A stretch of DNA of 31,603 nucleotides from Tritrichomonas foetus (taxonomy: Eukaryota > Parabasalia > Tritrichomonadida > Tritrichomonadidae): assembly GCA_001839685.1 (NCBI GenBank), contig MLAK01001133.1, positions 1 to 31,603 of the forward strand, written 5' to 3'. Below are positions 9,045-18,872 of the stretch, one piece after another. Both the position numbers and the translations under genes were made by a program. The notes below the pieces were generated by a model. It ran no database searches and was not told where the DNA came from. It saw nothing but the letters and a program-made list of their open reading frames with translations. How positions within the stretch are numbered: position 1 is the first letter of the stretch; every line of letters starts with the position of its first letter.

Positions 9045-10397
9045 TCATTCCTCATACCATATTTGATTTTGCTTAAGAATATTCTTGAAATAAATTAAAT
9101 ATTCTTGAGGAGCACTAAAATATGCAATTTGTATATTTTTTCTTATACATTTTCCAAAAGCTGATTCAAAATCAACTTGATTTGTAAAGCCTATATATGT
9201 GAATTTATCTAATTCCTCGAGACTTTGATGACAATTAGGTTGAAAATCAAAGAGGTTCGGAAAAATTCCTTTTTTTATAAGCCTCAAAAGGCGATTATCG
9301 TTTTTTTCTATTAAAGCTAAATAATAAACTGGTCTATGTCTTGTGCTTTTATTTTGAAAGCAATTCTCTTTATTCATTTGTTTTTCTTCATTTAATATAC
9401 TACTTAATTGATATTTTATAATATCTTCATAAGAATAGCCTTTTAGGGAACATAAACATGAAAATAAAAAAGATGCAAGCCAAAGCGAAGCTAAAAATTG
9501 AAAAATGAAAAATTTTAAAGCCATTAAAAAAATTCGTACAATAAAAAACCTTCTTTTCTTTGCCAAAAAATAATATTTCTCGAGAAATTCCCAAATTATA
9601 AATTCAAGTTTTCCTTGAATATTAATTTTATCAGTTGTTATTGGATTTTCTTGAGAATTAGGTATTTCCTCTCTGTTAATTTTTTGACTGATTCTATAAA
9701 GTGAATGTTTGTGAGCGATTTTATAATAGATTTCCGATAACAGAATAGAGACAAAACATGATATTAATAAAGGAATTGATTTGATAAGAGAAAACAGACT
9801 ACAAAAATGCCTAAAAATGTATTGAATTGGGTTTTCATGATCGTTCTCATTGTCGGGAAAAATCTTCAAAGTGATGATTTGAACGATGCTTTCCAAAATT
9901 TTGTTTTGAAACTCATCTTGGGTGTCAGTTAATATTGCCTCATTATCAAATATACCAATATAATTAGATTCGTTGTCGCAATTAAAAGCGCCAGCTTCAT
10001 GTTTGATCCATATACCAGAAAAAAATGTCGTGTGAGAGAGGTTCGAGCACATTGTATATTGTGTCATTTTTGGAAATTTTTTCTCAAATGCTTGTATATT
10101 TTTTTCTTGAAGCACTCTTTTGATGACGTTTAAATATTCATGGTTGTGAAACCCAAGAATGGTTAAAACCTCATCTTCGACAACATAGCCCCAAAAAATA
10201 ATTGGAATTTCATATGAATCAAAAATAACTCGATTAGATTCAAGCAATGTGCCATCATCTTTCAATGACATCCTCGCACAGAGCCAATAATTATAATCAA
10301 GATGAGGTTGAAAAGAAGGATAATCATCAATTGAAAGTTGTGGAATCCAGGTCTTCATTGTGAAGAAGCCATCACTTCCTACTCTGGTCAATGTCAT
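9045..10397 (-). CDS. Membrane protein of unknown function, weak PIG-Q/Gpi1-like layout
   Basis: A 450-residue protein opening at an ATG. The N-terminal half (1-195) looks soluble, with GFFTMKTWIP near the start and a Cys/His-poor mixed fold. Two hydrophobic segments follow, about 201-222 and 286-317, the second flanked by a strongly basic AKKRRFF. The C-terminal 130 residues are soluble again. I do not firmly recognise it. By eye, the order of short similarities (a GxxxxxxWxP start, an ILGF strand, a Phe-rich KKFP block, the hydrophobic stretch, and a late xRLLxxI element) resembles PIG-Q/Gpi1, a subunit of the GlcNAc-PI transferase that begins GPI synthesis. PIG-Q usually has more membrane spans, and trichomonads are thought to lack most GPI enzymes, so this is a weak hypothesis. 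Composition matches its AT-rich neighbours. Confidence 0.75.
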   Translation of the reverse strand: MTLTRVGSDGFFTMKTWIPQLSIDDYPSFQPHLDYNYWLCARMSLKDDGTLLESNRVIFDSYEIPIIFWGYVVEDEVLTILGFHNHEYLNVIKRVLQEKNIQAFEKKFPKMTQYTMCSNLSHTTFFSGIWIKHEAGAFNCDNESNYIGIFDNEAILTDTQDEFQNKILESIVQIITLKIFPDNENDHENPIQYIFRHFCSLFSLIKSIPLLISCFVSILLSEIYYKIAHKHSLYRISQKINREEIPNSQENPITTDKINIQGKLEFIIWEFLEKYYFLAKKRRFFIVRIFLMALKFFIFQFLASLWLASFLFSCLCSLKGYSYEDIIKYQLSSILNEEKQMNKENCFQNKSTRHRPVYYLALIEKNDNRLLRLIKKGIFPNLFDFQPNCHQSLEELDKFTYIGFTNQVDFESAFGKCIRKNIQIAYFSAPQEYLIYFKNILKQNQIWYEE

Positions 10398-11274
10398 TGG
10401 TGTAAGAATATTACTACAAGAAAAATTGAGATATGAAAACTAAACTTTTTCAATATTTTTAATCTCTGGTTTACAGAAAAAGTTCCAAATTTGAATAGAA
10501 ATATCTTTTGCCCATGAGAATTTGAAAGAAAAACTCTTGAGTGGTATAGCATTCTGAAGAATGTAATACATTAATGTAAATTTCATTAATCACCTATATA
10601 ATCTGTAAATAATAATTCAACAATAATTATGGATACAAATTTGATCAAATCAAAAACTGAAAAACAAATGAATCATAAATTGTCTGGATTTATTTATACA
10701 TATAGAGATTTCTGTATAAATTCAACATTTGTAAAATATTACTATTCATAGTCATAGGAACTAACATCAAAACCTAATCTCAAAAACTTGATCAAATATC
10801 TGTTTCGAGAATGTATAAATTCTAGATTTTTCGTGAAGTAGATAATTTCGTTGGAATATTAAAAATTTCCATATATACTTATATATATGTTTTTTGACAA
10901 TAAATGGTTTTATGCAATTATTCATGGGCAGACTTTTTCTTTCTTTAATTCTTTTACTGATTTATTTTAATGAAGTAAATAGGGCTTACTTAACTATATT
11001 ACGAACAAACTCTTTTTATTTCTGTTTTCTACAAATTTTATTTTGCTAATTATGTTAATATAGAATATTCGGTGAAGTTTTATTGAATCATATTGAATAT
11101 CCTCACAAAATTTTGTGAATTATTCTCACAAAAGAGTTAACTTACATGACGAATTTGCCTTCATCTTCACGATTCTCTTCAAATATGACCTAACCTAATA
11201 ATTGAAAGAGAGAATATTAGAATTTTTTTGACTTCATTTACCTTACAAATCAAATTGGAATTTTTACAAAGAAA
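10398..11274. other. Divergent AT-rich intergenic region
   Basis: This lies between the divergent membrane-protein and MATE genes. A TCATT at 11234-11238 is a possible initiator for the MATE gene, its A 39 bases before the ATG. An ACTAACA fragment near 10759 is not followed by the CACAG of a trichomonad intron end. Nothing else is recognisable. Confidence 0.5.
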
Positions 11275-11958
11275 ATGTCAAGCATTTCAACATACAGTAC
11301 AGGCAGTGAAGAAATATTTATTGAAAACATTTCTTCCATTGAAGATAAAGACAAAGAAATTGAAAACAGTAGATTTACTAAACACTCTCCATTAGTGACA
11401 CTTCTGAAAATGACAGCAGGTCCATTTGCCTTATTTTTACAAACATTTTTATCAACTCTAAACATGTTCTTCATTGCAAAACGCTTTAATAATGAACCAG
11501 AATCACATGCTGTTGAAATTATAGGATTTGCTAACCAGTTCTTAACAATTTTGAATTTTATTGGTAATTATTTTGGTATTTCACTTACATCACATGTTTC
11601 AACATTAATTGGGAAAGGTGATAGAAATGAAGCAGCACATTTATCTGTTGATATATTTCGAATATCTTTGTTATTTTCATTTGCAGGTGCTTTTGGTCTT
11701 TTGTTTGCTGTAAAACCATTTCTCAATTTTATTGGAACACCGAGCCAATTGATAGATTCTACAGCTAAATATACCAATTTTATGGTATTAACAACACCAT
11801 TTGGAAACATGTTCCTTGTATTGATATTTTTCATGCAAAGTATTGGAAATTCAGCTGCTAGTGGTATAATTTCTCTCATTATGAGAACCATTATAACACT
11901 AGGTTTAACACCTTTATTTTTATTTGTTTTTAAAGTATCCACAACTTTTATGAATTGA
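11275..11958 (+). pseudogene. MATE-family multidrug/organic cation carrier, N-terminal half ending at an in-frame TGA
   Basis: A MatE-type efflux carrier. From ATG 11275 it runs 227 codons: a hydrophilic head of about 40 residues, then helices beginning LVTLLKMTAGPFALFLQTFL. Further on is the GNYFGISLTSHVSTLIGKGDR segment, which corresponds to the family's conserved loop after helix 2 (a Gly-Lys/Asn-Gly-Asp-Arg motif before an acidic/Ala helix). The reading frame stops at TGA 11956-11958, after STTFMN, then stays open in the same frame through the second half of the carrier (next entry). Without that TGA the product would be 503 residues with about 12 membrane spans, normal for the family. 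TGA is a true stop elsewhere in the window, and TGG is used for Trp. One base (TGG to TGA) explains the break. Recent pseudogene, null allele, assembly error and readthrough are all possible. Confidence 0.85.
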
Positions 11959-12786
11959 CCAAATGCTATTGTTGAAGCTTTAACGACTATTGTCATTTTT
12001 ATTTTCGTTTTTGCAGGAAAATTTTCTTTAAAACCAACAATTAAAATGATTTTTGGACGATTTTCCAAAGAAACCCCAAAATCTTTCCTTTTAGCATGTC
12101 CTTTTATTATATATTTTATTAGTTTTGCACTCCCACCAATTTTAATACTGCAAAGTCTGACATCAATTGATCCTGACCATTCTAGAGAAATTGGTGGAGT
12201 TTTTGCCGTTTTTGCTCAATTGATGTCAATAAGTGCTGCACTTGCAGGAGTTATTGGTCAAGGATTATTATCAGCAGGTACTCATGCTTTTGGATCAAAT
12301 AATATCAAAAGGCTAATTCATTTATTTTTATGGAGTTTATTGATAGAGTTAGTTCTTGGAACGTTATTTTCGTTATCAATCGTTTTCTTCAAAAAGCCAA
12401 TTGCCAAATTATTTATCAGTGATGAAAGTGAAGTCGAGTTTGCAATTAAAATGATACCAATTCCTTTTTATTCATCAGTCATTCAAAATATAACCACAGT
12501 TTGTATGTCATTTTTAATTATTATTGGGAAACCACTTTTTGCCGTTGTTCAAGTTTCCACCAATGTGATACTATTATGTTCAGGTTGTAAAATACTTGCG
12601 CATTTTTTGAAAAATGATCCTATAAAAGTAATGCATGTTTACAATCTCGCTGATTTATCTATGCTTGTTGTTACGGCGCTTTTAATGATTATTCCAATTA
12701 AGTTTATAGTTGCTAAAAGCAAAGACACTCTCACTACACATCAAGACAATTTGACTAAAGTCCTTATTGAAGATTCATTGGCTTAA
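11959..12786 (+). pseudogene. MATE-family carrier, C-terminal half in the same frame after the TGA
   Basis: This continues the preceding entry without a change of frame, starting PNAIVEALTTIV and running to TAA at 12784-12786. The second MatE repeat is recognisable in IGGVFAVFAQLMSISAALAG, with a following GQGLLSAGTHAFGSNN loop that mirrors the GKGDRNEA loop of the first half. Five to six hydrophobic helices follow, and the C-terminal tail is polar. No further stop or shift is visible, so the damage is confined to one codon. The first ATG available for independent translation is at 12046 (246 residues); a half-carrier started there would lack helices 1-6 and is unlikely to work alone. Confidence 0.8.
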
Positions 12787-12997
12787 GTATTTTAATCCCA
12801 AGAATTCAACAATTCAAAATCACAAAAAATATCGAAGCTGACGAATTATAGATACATTAATTTTTTAAAAAAATCCTTTATTATAACATTCTAACAATAA
12901 TTATAATGTAAGCTGTTGTCCGCATGTTTCTTTATTTTAATAAACTAAATATCTATCCACCCAATTTTAATTTTTGGTTTATCAACAATTAAACTTT

Positions 12998-15325
12998 TCA
13001 CATGTAATGCTTAATTTTCAATAAAGATAGTATTTTTGGATCATTTTTTTGCAATGCAATAGTGGTTACAGACTCTCCTTTCATATTTTTATGATTTATA
13101 TCAGCACCATAGTTAAAAAGTAGAACACATTGCTCATAAGCAGAATGTTTCACTGTATGCATGAATGGAGTCATTCCTTCATTATCTTCAGCATCCAAAA
13201 TCAATCCACCATGCTGATAAAGTGATTCAATAATTAGTTTTTGTGCGCCAATCGAAGAATTCATACAGGCATAATGAAGTGGAGCAAATCCATTTTTATC
13301 TCTTATATTTAAATCAATTTCGGGAAATTCCAAAAGCGAAATTACTGAATTCTTATTATTTTCAATCACTGAAAAGTGTAGAGCTGTTTTACCAACAGAG
13401 TTAGTTTCATTTATATCAACTTTCATTTCTCTAACTAAATAATGAACAAAAGTCTGAGAGTTACAAGAAACACAAGTCTGAAAAATTGTCTTATCTCCAT
13501 TCAATAATATATTTCTACAGAATCGTTTATTTTCATAACAAACTTTAAAATTCACAAAATTATCAGAAATAATTGGAATGCAGATTGGATGGTCATTATT
13601 TTTCGACCTTTTATTGATATCCAGATCTTCAATTTCTAATAAAAACTTTAAGTGCTCAGAATCTAAATTTATCATTGAATATTCCAATATTGATTTATTT
13701 TGGATATCGCTTGCATTCCAATCAACATCTTTCAATTGTGCAAAATATTGAATTATTTCGAAATCATCTTTTAGAATTGCATACAGCAAAGGTGTTCTTT
13801 TCTTAAAATCACGTGCATTTAAATCGATTCCTGGTGTTTCACACAAAAGCTTTATCGCTTTTACATTTTGACTTTTTACAGCTAAATGAAGGGGGGTTAA
13901 TTCATAATAATCAGCAGAATTAATATCAATTTTATTTTCTTTTAATAAGAATTCTATGAAATTTATTCTCCCAAACTTACAAGCCAAATGAAGTGCTGTT
14001 TTTCCAACATTTTGAAATTGATCATCTTCATCTTCATCGAAATCAATTAAATCAACATCAAAAATGCCATTAACATCAATTTTATGAAAAGAATCTATTG
14101 AATAAGGAACATGCTCCGTTAATACTAAATATTGAAATAATTCAAAATGATCAAAAATAATTGTGCTAAATATTGGATACAAGTCGCAATCTTCACCTTT
14201 TCTGTGAAAATTAAAACCATTAATTGTAAATAAATACTTGATGATTGAAAAATCACCTTTTTCACAAGCAATATGGGGAATTGAAACATATTCATCGAAA
14301 ACTTTATTCACAAGTTCAATCTCAATTAAAGAAGACAAATCCAAAAACATTTTATAATTCAAATTTTTAACAGTTGAAACAAATTCAAAACATTTTAATT
14401 TGGTTTGTAAACTATTAATTAAATATTCAGCGACATGATTTCTATGATAATAAATTGCATTTCCAACAAGGGTTTCGGTAAATTTAACTCCACTTTCTTC
14501 TAAAGTGAACAAAATTTCAGAATTTCCACTTTCCACAGCGTATTGAATCATTTGTTCTTTATTGCATTCAACTTTTTGAAGCCAAAGAAATTTGAAAATA
14601 TTTACTGAACCAAACATAACTGCATATTCAATCAGACTCATTTTATATAATATTTGATCTATAGTCTGATCACGATGATTGTCTTCATATATTGATTTTT
14701 GTATAATATCGTCAATTTTTACTATTTGCTCTGACAATAGCTGAATGAATTTATCAATGTCATCATTACGAATGATGACTTTCACTGGATGTTTATCACA
14801 TCCGTTGATGCAATTTTGCCAATGTTCATTATAATCAGTTCTTTGATTAAATAAAAATAAGCTTTCATTAGTTTGATCGAAAATACTCATTTTTTCTGAG
14901 TCACGTTCAAGAATTTCTTTATAAAAAATAAGGCGCTGTTCCTGCTGACCTGTAGAAAGATTTAAATCATCAAATAAAATTAATCCCATTTTGTATAAAC
15001 AGAAAACAGTTGATGTAAGACGTTTAAAAATGTGATAAACTTTTTTTGAAGAAAAAAATAATTTGATGTGATCAGAAAGTGATTCAAGAAGAGAAATATA
15101 AAGTGCATGACTCTTTGGACGAACTTCAATTGACGCCCGAATTATATATAATAGAGGTGCAAACGAAAGTTTTGAATTGAGATATTCAGATTCAATTATT
15201 TTTTGTTTAATTTCTTCATAATTATATTCATCAATTGACATAATCATTTCAGCTGTTGCTGCGAGGGATTGGAGTGATAAAATCGCTTCTTCCCTCGAAA
15301 AATGCTTAAGATATTCTATTTCCAT
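12998..15325 (-). CDS. Ankyrin repeat protein with DUF3447-like region
   Basis: A 775-residue protein opening at an ATG (MEIEYLKHFSREEA). The N-terminal 210 residues are helical without a named fold. From about 225 to 310, LIEYAVMFGSVNIFKFLWLQ and related lines match DUF3447, the degenerate ankyrin-like module greatly expanded in trichomonads. Classical ankyrin repeats with xTALHLAC, LTPLHLAV, KTALHFSV, FAPLHYAC and MTPFMHTV cores fill about 440-770. Repeats near 550-640 are degenerate. No kinase, SOCS or membrane module is attached, so protein binding is the only function that can be inferred. A TCATT initiator-like motif (minus strand 15354-15350) sits 27 bases before the ATG. Codon use is AT-rich, like the MATE gene beside it and unlike the GC-richer kinase gene that follows. 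Confidence 0.93.
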   Translation of the reverse strand: MEIEYLKHFSREEAILSLQSLAATAEMIMSIDEYNYEEIKQKIIESEYLNSKLSFAPLLYIIRASIEVRPKSHALYISLLESLSDHIKLFFSSKKVYHIFKRLTSTVFCLYKMGLILFDDLNLSTGQQEQRLIFYKEILERDSEKMSIFDQTNESLFLFNQRTDYNEHWQNCINGCDKHPVKVIIRNDDIDKFIQLLSEQIVKIDDIIQKSIYEDNHRDQTIDQILYKMSLIEYAVMFGSVNIFKFLWLQKVECNKEQMIQYAVESGNSEILFTLEESGVKFTETLVGNAIYYHRNHVAEYLINSLQTKLKCFEFVSTVKNLNYKMFLDLSSLIEIELVNKVFDEYVSIPHIACEKGDFSIIKYLFTINGFNFHRKGEDCDLYPIFSTIIFDHFELFQYLVLTEHVPYSIDSFHKIDVNGIFDVDLIDFDEDEDDQFQNVGKTALHLACKFGRINFIEFLLKENKIDINSADYYELTPLHLAVKSQNVKAIKLLCETPGIDLNARDFKKRTPLLYAILKDDFEIIQYFAQLKDVDWNASDIQNKSILEYSMINLDSEHLKFLLEIEDLDINKRSKNNDHPICIPIISDNFVNFKVCYENKRFCRNILLNGDKTIFQTCVSCNSQTFVHYLVREMKVDINETNSVGKTALHFSVIENNKNSVISLLEFPEIDLNIRDKNGFAPLHYACMNSSIGAQKLIIESLYQHGGLILDAEDNEGMTPFMHTVKHSAYEQCVLLFNYGADINHKNMKGESVTTIALQKNDPKILSLLKIKHYM

Positions 15326-15349
15326 TAAAAATTATATCATTGAAATTTC

Positions 15350-15354
15350 AATGA
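15350..15354 (-). promoter_or_regulatory. Possible initiator (TCATT) of the ankyrin gene
   Basis: Read on the minus strand, TCATT matches the trichomonad initiator consensus, with its A 27 bases before the ATG at 15325. This is suggestive only, given the base composition. Confidence 0.35.
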
Positions 15355-16170
15355 GACACCATTTGAAAAAGTTCTATGAAATGAATTTTAAAACATGATT
15401 ATCTTGAAAAATTGTTAATTCACTCGTATTAATTCAAATGAGTAGTATTCATTGAATACGGAGTAAAATAAGAAATAAATTGCAGTTCTTCTTTAATAAT
15501 AATTGGAAATCTCTCACTCGAAAAATGTTGAATTCGTGAGTATGGGACTATGTGACTTCAATGAAATTAAATTGCATCAAAAAGTGTTTGGTATTATAGT
15601 GATATTGATTCAATAAAAAGAAAAATATTGTTCATCTAAAGTCAATTATTCAGAAAATTATTGAGAATTGAATGTTAACAAATATCAAAAGATACTTTTT
15701 CCGTGTTTATATGGTCAATAATTCTAAGAGAATGACCATATATCTTGTGGAAAAGTGATCGATTTTGATCTTCAGCTTTTTGAATTTAGGACCTTTACTT
15801 TCCCTCAAATTTCACAATGTGATTCTTAACAACAAAAATGTAACTTTATCTTGTTCATATGTATTTGAATTGAACGCCTCTTTTTCTTTTTATTAAAAGT
15901 TTATATGCTTCTTTGAGAATAAACTAGAAAAAATTAAGAGAGGATAGATAAAATGCCACCACATAATCGTATTGGATAATGGTTACATCTCAAAGTTATA
16001 AATTTTAATCTTTTATAAATATTGGTGAGCTTTGTAACAAAATGAATCTCCCACCGATCTGAGAAACTCACGGTGAATATTAGATTAATCATGTATTTAA
16101 ATTGAGACTCAATAAACTTCTCAAAAACCTCCAAGATATGGTTTAGTTTTCAATTTGTTTTTGCTTTATG

Positions 16171-16188
16171 AAAAAAAAAAAAAAAAAA
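16171..16188. repeat. Poly(A) run of 18
   Basis: Eighteen consecutive A residues on the plus strand. There is no target-site duplication or coding sequence beside it that would mark a retroposed insertion, so simple slippage is the likely origin. Confidence 0.9.
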
Positions 16189-17119
16189 TAACGGTTCAGC
16201 TATTGATTCGGAAATTTCCTGAGAATAAAACGATAGAAAAAGATATATCTTTAACTATATGATTAAAAAATTAATCATACAAAAAATAAGTAATAAGAAA
16301 AGGAAATAAAAAAATAGTCATTGGAATATTGCCTCAATTATTCAGGGGTGAATAAAAACTTGAGTAAATTTTATATTGAAAAAATCATTTTAGTAGAAAT
16401 TTATTTGTTAGAATTTTGAAGTAGGTTTAATTTAAAAAATCATTGTATTGAAATAATTGAAAATATTCAAAAGTTCTGGTTTTATTTCTATCGCTGATAT
16501 TCTATTTTAGAATGAAGACTTTTTTCATATCTTATGACAAAAATCTAATAATTTCATTAAATATTATTTGTAGAATTAATTATTAATGAATGGTTCTATT
16601 CAAAAATTTCTAATGAATGTAAAAATATTGTTTGAAATATTTCAGCTAATAACGATTTCTATCAGAAAAAAATTACCTGAATGATATCTTTTTCAAAAAT
16701 AATTATGTTAACATAAATTTTATGCTCAATTTCCTAAATTTCAATGAATTATTTGTGTTCTAAATCACAATTTCATTCAGTTTTTATTGGAATTTATATT
16801 TTTTCACAACCAATTTTCATCAAGCTTCAACATTTTTTTTCGTAATATTTGTGCAATAGTATATTCCAAAAACCTTTGTCAACACGATAAAATTGAATTA
16901 TTTCAATAATATAAAGCGTATTTTGGGAATTTGAGAAAGACAAAGATCAATTAAAATTATTTTTACGAACCTTAATCAAATTGAATACTATAACAAATAT
17001 TTTTTGAAATATCCAAATTCCACATTATCATTCAAAAAAAGTAAAAAATAAAAAAAAATTCAATTTCGAACAATCTTATTATTTCAATTAGAACACAATT
17101 TCAATTATTTTGTATTATA

Positions 17120-18097
17120 ATGATGATTAAAGCCAATACCCTAACTAATTTCGAAATCTCAATTCCGCAGTATATTGGCAAGTACAAAGTCGAAGACGTC
17201 ATTGGCGCAGGATCTTTCTCGGTTGTTTTCCTTGTAAAAGACACCAAACGAAATAATTATTATGCAATGAAGGCAATCAATCGAAAACAGGTCGAGTCGT
17301 ATCAAGCCTTGACACAGCTAGAGCAAGAAATCAGAATACTTGAAACAGTCAAACACCCCAATATCATCGAACTAATCGAAGTTATCTATCATCCAGAATA
17401 TATTTTTTTAATCACCGAACGATGCAGAATTGACCTTTATAGTGAAATTACTTCTGAAAATGGCCTTTTACAATCGACTAAGGTCAAAATTTATCGTCAA
17501 ATATGCGAAGCAGTTGAGTATTTACATAAAAGGAATATTGTTCATCACGATCTCAAACCGGAGAATATTTTACTCACATTCGATAACAATGCCAAATTGG
17601 CTGACTTTGGCTCAGTCATTTCGAAAGAAAATCAAATTATGATACCTGCCGGCACATTGCGATATTTACCGCCAGACGCGCTCGATACTCCTTACTTCGA
17701 CTACAAGAAGGGCGACATTTGGGCCCTCGGAATTATACGCTTCATCCTCGAAACGGCCAGCTATCCGTGGCATGATGAAGATTCGAGAAATTTCGACGAA
17801 CTGGTGAAAACTGGTCAATTCCAAATACCATCTTTCATGACATCGGAGGCTAGAAATATCATCGAACAGTGTCTCCAGTCCAACCCTGGGCTTCGACCAA
17901 CCATTTCCGAATTACTCCAAATTCTGACCACCAAGAAAGGAAACATCACCAGCATGAAGACCAGGAAGGGCTACGTCCGGCCAGTTCAGTCATCGAAAGT
18001 TGCAATCAAGAGGAAGCTGATAATCAGACCAAATTCCGAGGCAATTCAAATTTCCTACTCAGCCACCTTTTCTCGATTCAGGCATCCCCTGCCATGA
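17120..18097 (+). CDS. Ser/Thr protein kinase, CAMK/SNF1-like, with HHD catalytic loop
   Basis: A 325-residue kinase. The domain runs from about 21 (KYKVEDVIGAGSFSVVF, glycine loop) to 270. Key residues: K51 in YAMKAI, E70 in the C helix, the catalytic loop VHHDLKPEN (HHD at 142-144, with the base Asp and N149 kept), DFG 162-164 and PPD at 185-187 in place of APE. DIWALG follows, so the fold and catalysis look intact. The HHD replaces the usual HRD, removing the arginine that reads activation-loop phosphorylation; together with DFGS this suggests a kinase not controlled in the RD way (inference). The tail of about 55 residues is basic and Ser-rich, without a known domain. Two ATGs are adjacent at the start. 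GC rises toward the 3' end to about 50%, unlike the neighbouring ankyrin and pseudokinase genes. The substrate is unknown. Confidence 0.95.
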   Translation: MMIKANTLTNFEISIPQYIGKYKVEDVIGAGSFSVVFLVKDTKRNNYYAMKAINRKQVESYQALTQLEQEIRILETVKHPNIIELIEVIYHPEYIFLITERCRIDLYSEITSENGLLQSTKVKIYRQICEAVEYLHKRNIVHHDLKPENILLTFDNNAKLADFGSVISKENQIMIPAGTLRYLPPDALDTPYFDYKKGDIWALGIIRFILETASYPWHDEDSRNFDELVKTGQFQIPSFMTSEARNIIEQCLQSNPGLRPTISELLQILTTKKGNITSMKTRKGYVRPVQSSKVAIKRKLIIRPNSEAIQISYSATFSRFRHPLP

Positions 18098-18872
18098 TTT
18101 TTTTTTACCTTCTTTTAATTAACTGACGCTCGGTGTCGGCGGATGAATTCATTTCATTGATTTGTTTGATTTATATTTAATAGATGTAATCGATATTTAT
18201 TTCTATCTTCAACTTATCATGTTATTTGTGTTTTATAAACTACGTAGATATCAACTTTTTCTTTTCTTTTTTCTTTCAGTCCGTTTTATTGTTTTGCCTG
18301 CACATCTCTATTAAGACCAAAATTTAGAAAACTTGGGCGTGGGGTTTGCTTTTAAAAAGTGAAACTGTAGTATCGGGGAAAAAACATAGTTCTAACTATA
18401 CTGAGATAATTTTACGATTTATATTATGAAGAATGAATTAGGTAGAAATTGATTGATGTTTGACATCATAGTTCTGAGTTTATTTGGCTACAAACTATTT
18501 TTGGATATTCACCATCTATATTAAAAATAAATAATGAAATGGTCAAATGTATACGCTGATTTAAAGCTTTTAGTAAGGATATAATTCAGGCAGTATAAAA
18601 ATAATTTGTTATAAGGAAAACCCTAGAAGTTGGGTCGTAAGATTGCCAAGAGATGAAAAGTTTTGCCGCTTTCTCGTAGAAATAGGAAAAAAATGATGAT
18701 GAAGTTGAAAATGATAAAAGAAAAATGAAAAACTTTTGGGTGTAAAAAAATGTCAAAGATTTTGATCCTTGATATATTATATATAATAATCAAAAATTTA
18801 ATTGAAACAATATTTATTCTTAATAATCATGTTATATAGTAATTCAAACAAAGCCGATAAATTGAAAATCGA
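18098..18872. other. Convergent intergenic region with a GC-richer patch
   Basis: This lies between the 3' ends of a kinase and a pseudokinase gene. A short GC-rich stretch (18124-18146) follows the kinase stop, and 18280-18380 is less AT-rich than other spacers. A pyrimidine run ending in CAG (18255-18279) looks superficially like a splice acceptor but lacks the ACTAACACACAG signature. No RNA family was recognised. Confidence 0.4.

Larger units (their letters stand above)
15326..17119. other. Long AT-rich intergenic region
   Basis: 1.8 kb without a convincing gene between divergent transcription units. It contains an 18-base poly(A) run (16171-16188) and a 10-bp perfect inverted repeat, TATATGGTCA at 15708-15717 with its complement at 15733-15742. 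An open stretch at 15934-16134 (-) begins with TTG and has no recognisable domain. No tRNA, snRNA or transposon remnant was recognised. Confidence 0.5.

Noticed and set aside
10757..10766. ACTAACA motif resembling an intron branch/acceptor
   Set aside because: Not followed by CACAG, and no interrupted reading frame surrounds it.
15708..15742. 10-bp inverted repeat as a terminator or transposon end
   Set aside because: Isolated in AT-rich DNA, with no transposase remnant or paired copy; it may be chance.
15934..16134. 66-codon minus-strand open stretch
   Set aside because: Begins with TTG, lacks a recognisable domain, and is within what AT-rich sequence gives by chance.
16171..16188. Poly(A) run as the tail of a retrotransposed copy
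   Set aside because: No coding remnant upstream and no flanking target duplication could be seen.
18255..18279. Pyrimidine tract ending in CAG, like a splice acceptor
   Set aside because: Trichomonad introns end in an ACTAACACACAG-type signature, absent here, and no matching GTATGT donor or split frame is nearby.
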